From: Deltaproteobacteria bacterium
GTDB lineage: Bacteria; Desulfobacterota; Binatia; UTPRO1
Length of the DNA: 54,511 nucleotides
Reading direction: 5' to 3'
Assembly (NCBI GenBank): GCA_020852955.1
Contig: JADYZW010000007.1
Span: 1 to 54,511, forward strand
Part shown: piece after piece, positions 52,582 to 54,511 of the stretch
Numbering within the stretch: position 1 is the stretch's first letter
Layout of the letters: every line of letters begins with the position of its first letter
Translations under genes and position numbers: made by a program
Notes under the pieces: model-generated
What the model was told of the DNA's origin: nothing
Seen by the model: the letters and a program-made list of their open reading frames with translations, nothing else
Database searches by the model: none

Positions 52582-54414
52582 ATGCATTCCCGAGTTCTGC
52601 TGTGCGCGTTCGCCGCGTTGGCGATCGCGGCTCCGGCGTTGATCGTGCCCCAGGCGGTCGATGCGGGCACCTACCCGAGCAACAAGTGCGCGGCCGACAA
52701 GCTGAAGGCGGCGAGCGGCAAGTGCAAGGCCGCGTTCGGCGCGTGGGCGAAGTTCGCGGCCGGCGGCGGCCTCGACACCGCGACCCGCGACGCGGCCCTC
52801 GGAAAGGCGACCACGAAGATGGGCGATGCCTGGACGAAGGCCGAGACCAAGGCCGCCGCCAAGGACGTCGACTGCGTCGACCTGACCCTCGCGACCGGCG
52901 ACATGCAGACCCTGATCGACAATGCCGTCGCGGGCGTCTTCACCGACGTCACCGGCGGCCTGAACCTCGCCCTGTCGGACGACGCCAAGTGCGCCTCCGC
53001 GCTCCTCAAGGCGGCGGGCGGCGCGTGCGCATCCTACCTCAAGAACGAGGCCGGCTACATCAACAAGCTCGCCGCCGGCAAGGGCAAGCGCGACGCCGGC
53101 AACACCAAGGCCGGCACCAAGCTCGCCGACGCGGTGAACAAGCAGCTCCCGCCGACGGGGAGCTGTCCGACCACCGCCACGCTCTCGTCGATCGACACCG
53201 CCGTCGGCGCGCTCGCCGCCGATGTCACCACCAACGTCATCGTCTCGCCGAACGTCGACGACACGCAGTTCACCATGATCTCGCCCGCGGAGTACCCGGG
53301 GATAGCGTACGGCAAGGACACGCTGCACCCGATCTGCTCGCTCGGCACCCCGTACCACTACTTCGTGAAGCGCGGCTCGGTGAACAAGCTCGTCGTGTAC
53401 TACCAGGGCGGCGGCGCGTGCTGGGACTACAACACGTGCGTCTTCGTCGGAACCTTCGACAAGGAGGTGGACCCGGGCAGCTGGGACAACCCCAACAACA
53501 TCGGGACGGGCTTCGGCGACCTCACCAACGCGAACAATCCGTTCAAGGACTGGAACATCGTCTTCGTCCCGTACTGCACGGGCGACATCCACTTCGGCGA
53601 CAGCCTGCCGAGCTACGGCGGCACGCCGATCCGCCACAAGGGCTGGCACAACGCCCGCACGGCGGAGAAGTGGGCGCGCGAGCACTTCGTGGCTCCCGAG
53701 GAGATCTTCGTGACGGGCTCGAGCGCCGGCGCGTACGGCGCGTTCTTCAACGCCCCCCTGCACCACGACGTGTGGCCGGACTCGAAGTTCTCGATCCTCG
53801 GCGATGCCGGCAACGGCATCATCACGCCGAGCTTCCTCCAGAACGAGTTCAACCAGTGGAACTTCGTCGCCCATCTGCCCACCAACATTCCGGGCGTCGC
53901 CGAGGCGATCACCGGCGGCGTGGGCATCCCGGCCTACACGGAGGCGGTGGCGGACTACTACCCGAACACCGCGTGGGGCCACTACACGACCTCCTACGAC
54001 GGCGGCACCGGCGGCCAGACCGGCTTCTACAACGTGATGTTGAACCTGCACCCGCTCGTCATCCTCAACTGGCCCAGCTGGTGGAACGCGAGCTGCGCCT
54101 GGAACGGCGTGATGCGCTCGCAGGCGATCGCGACCGCCGCCGCCGCGCCGAGCAACTACCGGTACTACATCGGCACCGGATCGCGGCACACGATGTGGGG
54201 CGACGACAAGGTCTACACCGACACCAGCGGCAACGTGCCGACCATCGTGGACTGGATCAACGCGATGCGCGGCCGGACGCCGGCGTGGACCAACGTCGAG
54301 TGCGACTCGCCCGCGAGCTGCGGCACGCTGCTCCCCGGCGACCCGCAGCCGGGGACGCTGCCGACGCCGCCGTTCTCGCAGTCTGGTCCGGACGTCATCA
54401 TCACCTGTCCGTGA
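52582..54414 (+). CDS. Secreted pectinacetylesterase-family protein with duplicated N-terminal Cys module
   Basis: A 610-residue exported protein. ATG 52582 lies seven bases after GAGGAGG; GTG 52579 is rejected. The signal peptide ends near VDAGT. Residues about 33-215 hold two related copies of a helical Lys/Ala-rich Cys module (CAADKLKAASGKCKAAF and CASALLKAAGGACASYL), each with a later Cys (DVDCVDLTL, GSCPTTATL). The C-terminal 390 residues are a pectinacetylesterase/Notum-type hydrolase: VVYYQGGGACWDYNTC oxyanion region, nucleophile Ser381 in GSSAGAYG, an Asp in GDAGNG and His in SRHTMW. It probably removes ester groups from an extracellular polymer or glycan; the natural substrate is unknown. 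Confidence 0.9.
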   Translation: MHSRVLLCAFAALAIAAPALIVPQAVDAGTYPSNKCAADKLKAASGKCKAAFGAWAKFAAGGGLDTATRDAALGKATTKMGDAWTKAETKAAAKDVDCVDLTLATGDMQTLIDNAVAGVFTDVTGGLNLALSDDAKCASALLKAAGGACASYLKNEAGYINKLAAGKGKRDAGNTKAGTKLADAVNKQLPPTGSCPTTATLSSIDTAVGALAADVTTNVIVSPNVDDTQFTMISPAEYPGIAYGKDTLHPICSLGTPYHYFVKRGSVNKLVVYYQGGGACWDYNTCVFVGTFDKEVDPGSWDNPNNIGTGFGDLTNANNPFKDWNIVFVPYCTGDIHFGDSLPSYGGTPIRHKGWHNARTAEKWAREHFVAPEEIFVTGSSAGAYGAFFNAPLHHDVWPDSKFSILGDAGNGIITPSFLQNEFNQWNFVAHLPTNIPGVAEAITGGVGIPAYTEAVADYYPNTAWGHYTTSYDGGTGGQTGFYNVMLNLHPLVILNWPSWWNASCAWNGVMRSQAIATAAAAPSNYRYYIGTGSRHTMWGDDKVYTDTSGNVPTIVDWINAMRGRTPAWTNVECDSPASCGTLLPGDPQPGTLPTPPFSQSGPDVIITCP

Positions 54415-54416
54415 GC

Positions 54417-54443
54417 CCGCGGGGCGCCGCGAGGCGCCCGCGG
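54417..54443 (+). terminator. Imperfect GC hairpin after the esterase gene
   Basis: CCGCGGGGCGCC and GGCGCCCGCGG pair around GCGA with one bulged G, three bases after the stop codon. There is no T-tract. With the second hairpin at 54454-54484 it probably ends transcription of the secreted esterase gene. Confidence 0.45.
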
Positions 54444-54453
54444 AAGGTCCGAC

Positions 54454-54484
54454 GGGCCGAGGCCGCCGCGCGCGGCCTCGGCCC
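54454..54484 (+). terminator. Perfect 12-bp stem-loop, likely terminator
   Basis: GGGCCGAGGCCG (54454-54465) pairs perfectly with CGGCCTCGGCCC (54473-54484) around a 7-nt loop, 40 nt after the stop. It lacks a poly-T tail, so it is assigned by structure and position. Nothing else is seen in the last 27 bases. Confidence 0.55.
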
Positions 54485-54511
54485 GCGTCACATGGCGGCC
54501 GCGGCGGGCGC

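Overview
The window is 54.5 kb of very GC-rich bacterial chromosome with strong G/C preference at third codon positions. No phage, insertion sequence, CRISPR array, rRNA or tRNA gene was recognised. The gene set points to a soil or sediment deltaproteobacterial-type lineage, with Candidatus Binatota (Desulfobacterota_B) as my best guess: modular Cys-rich secreted proteins with Thr-Pro linkers, a Myxococcus-type cysteine-rich repeat protein, a wax-ester synthase, a pyruvate:ferredoxin oxidoreductase and many SDR and crotonase enzymes. The lineage is inferred from protein style only.

Layout. 1-5590: 3' part of nifJ, a translationally coupled dihydroorotate-dehydrogenase-like gene and a cytosolic PAS histidine kinase. 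5815-9327: a 1170-residue secreted fusion of a duplicated Cys-rich module, a Thr-Pro linker, a PQQ sugar-dehydrogenase-type propeller and a dihaem cytochrome. 9344-14113 (minus): GAPDH of trypanosome-glycosomal type, a WS/DGAT acyltransferase and a fused Tgt plus MnmC/MnmD-like wobble-base enzyme. 14339-15814: palindromes, an HTH regulator and a lipoprotein. 15811-17240 (minus): SnoaL-like and lipocalin-like pair. 17333-17902: elongation factor P with an EfpL-type SPSARGA loop. 17975-21509 (minus): molybdopterin oxidoreductase, HxlR regulator, SDR. 21634-25115: GNAT, alpha/beta hydrolase and a large modular secreted protein. 25622-29890: type II topoisomerase A and B subunits. 30409-32233: GST, zinc ribbon, rsmE. 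32300-36550: DUF4336 protein, GNAT, SDR, small membrane protein, aquaporin, cupin and a small basic protein. 36677-36775: an AT-rich regulatory island. 36862-40130: CoA-transferase, a secreted repeat-module protein and a sugar-nucleotide epimerase. 40298-41295: an adenylate cyclase whose middle has been lost. 41364-45311: a conserved gene of unknown function, a DUF3616 protein and a Cys-rich secreted protein. 45347-48214 (minus): hydrolase, small CxxC protein, crotonase, SDR. 48370-52490: Nudix hydrolase, membrane adenylate cyclase, SDR and NAD(P)-binding protein. 52582-54414: secreted pectinacetylesterase-like protein followed by two hairpins.

How it works together. Central metabolism (PFOR, GAPDH), lipid and CoA chemistry (WS/DGAT, CoA-transferase, crotonase, SDRs), translation fidelity (Tgt/MnmD fusion, EF-P, RsmE) and DNA topology are interleaved with lineage-specific secreted proteins. 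The secreted set shares building blocks: tandem Cys modules, TxTP linkers and a CY...DRFG...LCxP module. These shared modules, the Tgt fusion and the palindrome-controlled HTH/lipoprotein pair are the most novel-looking content.
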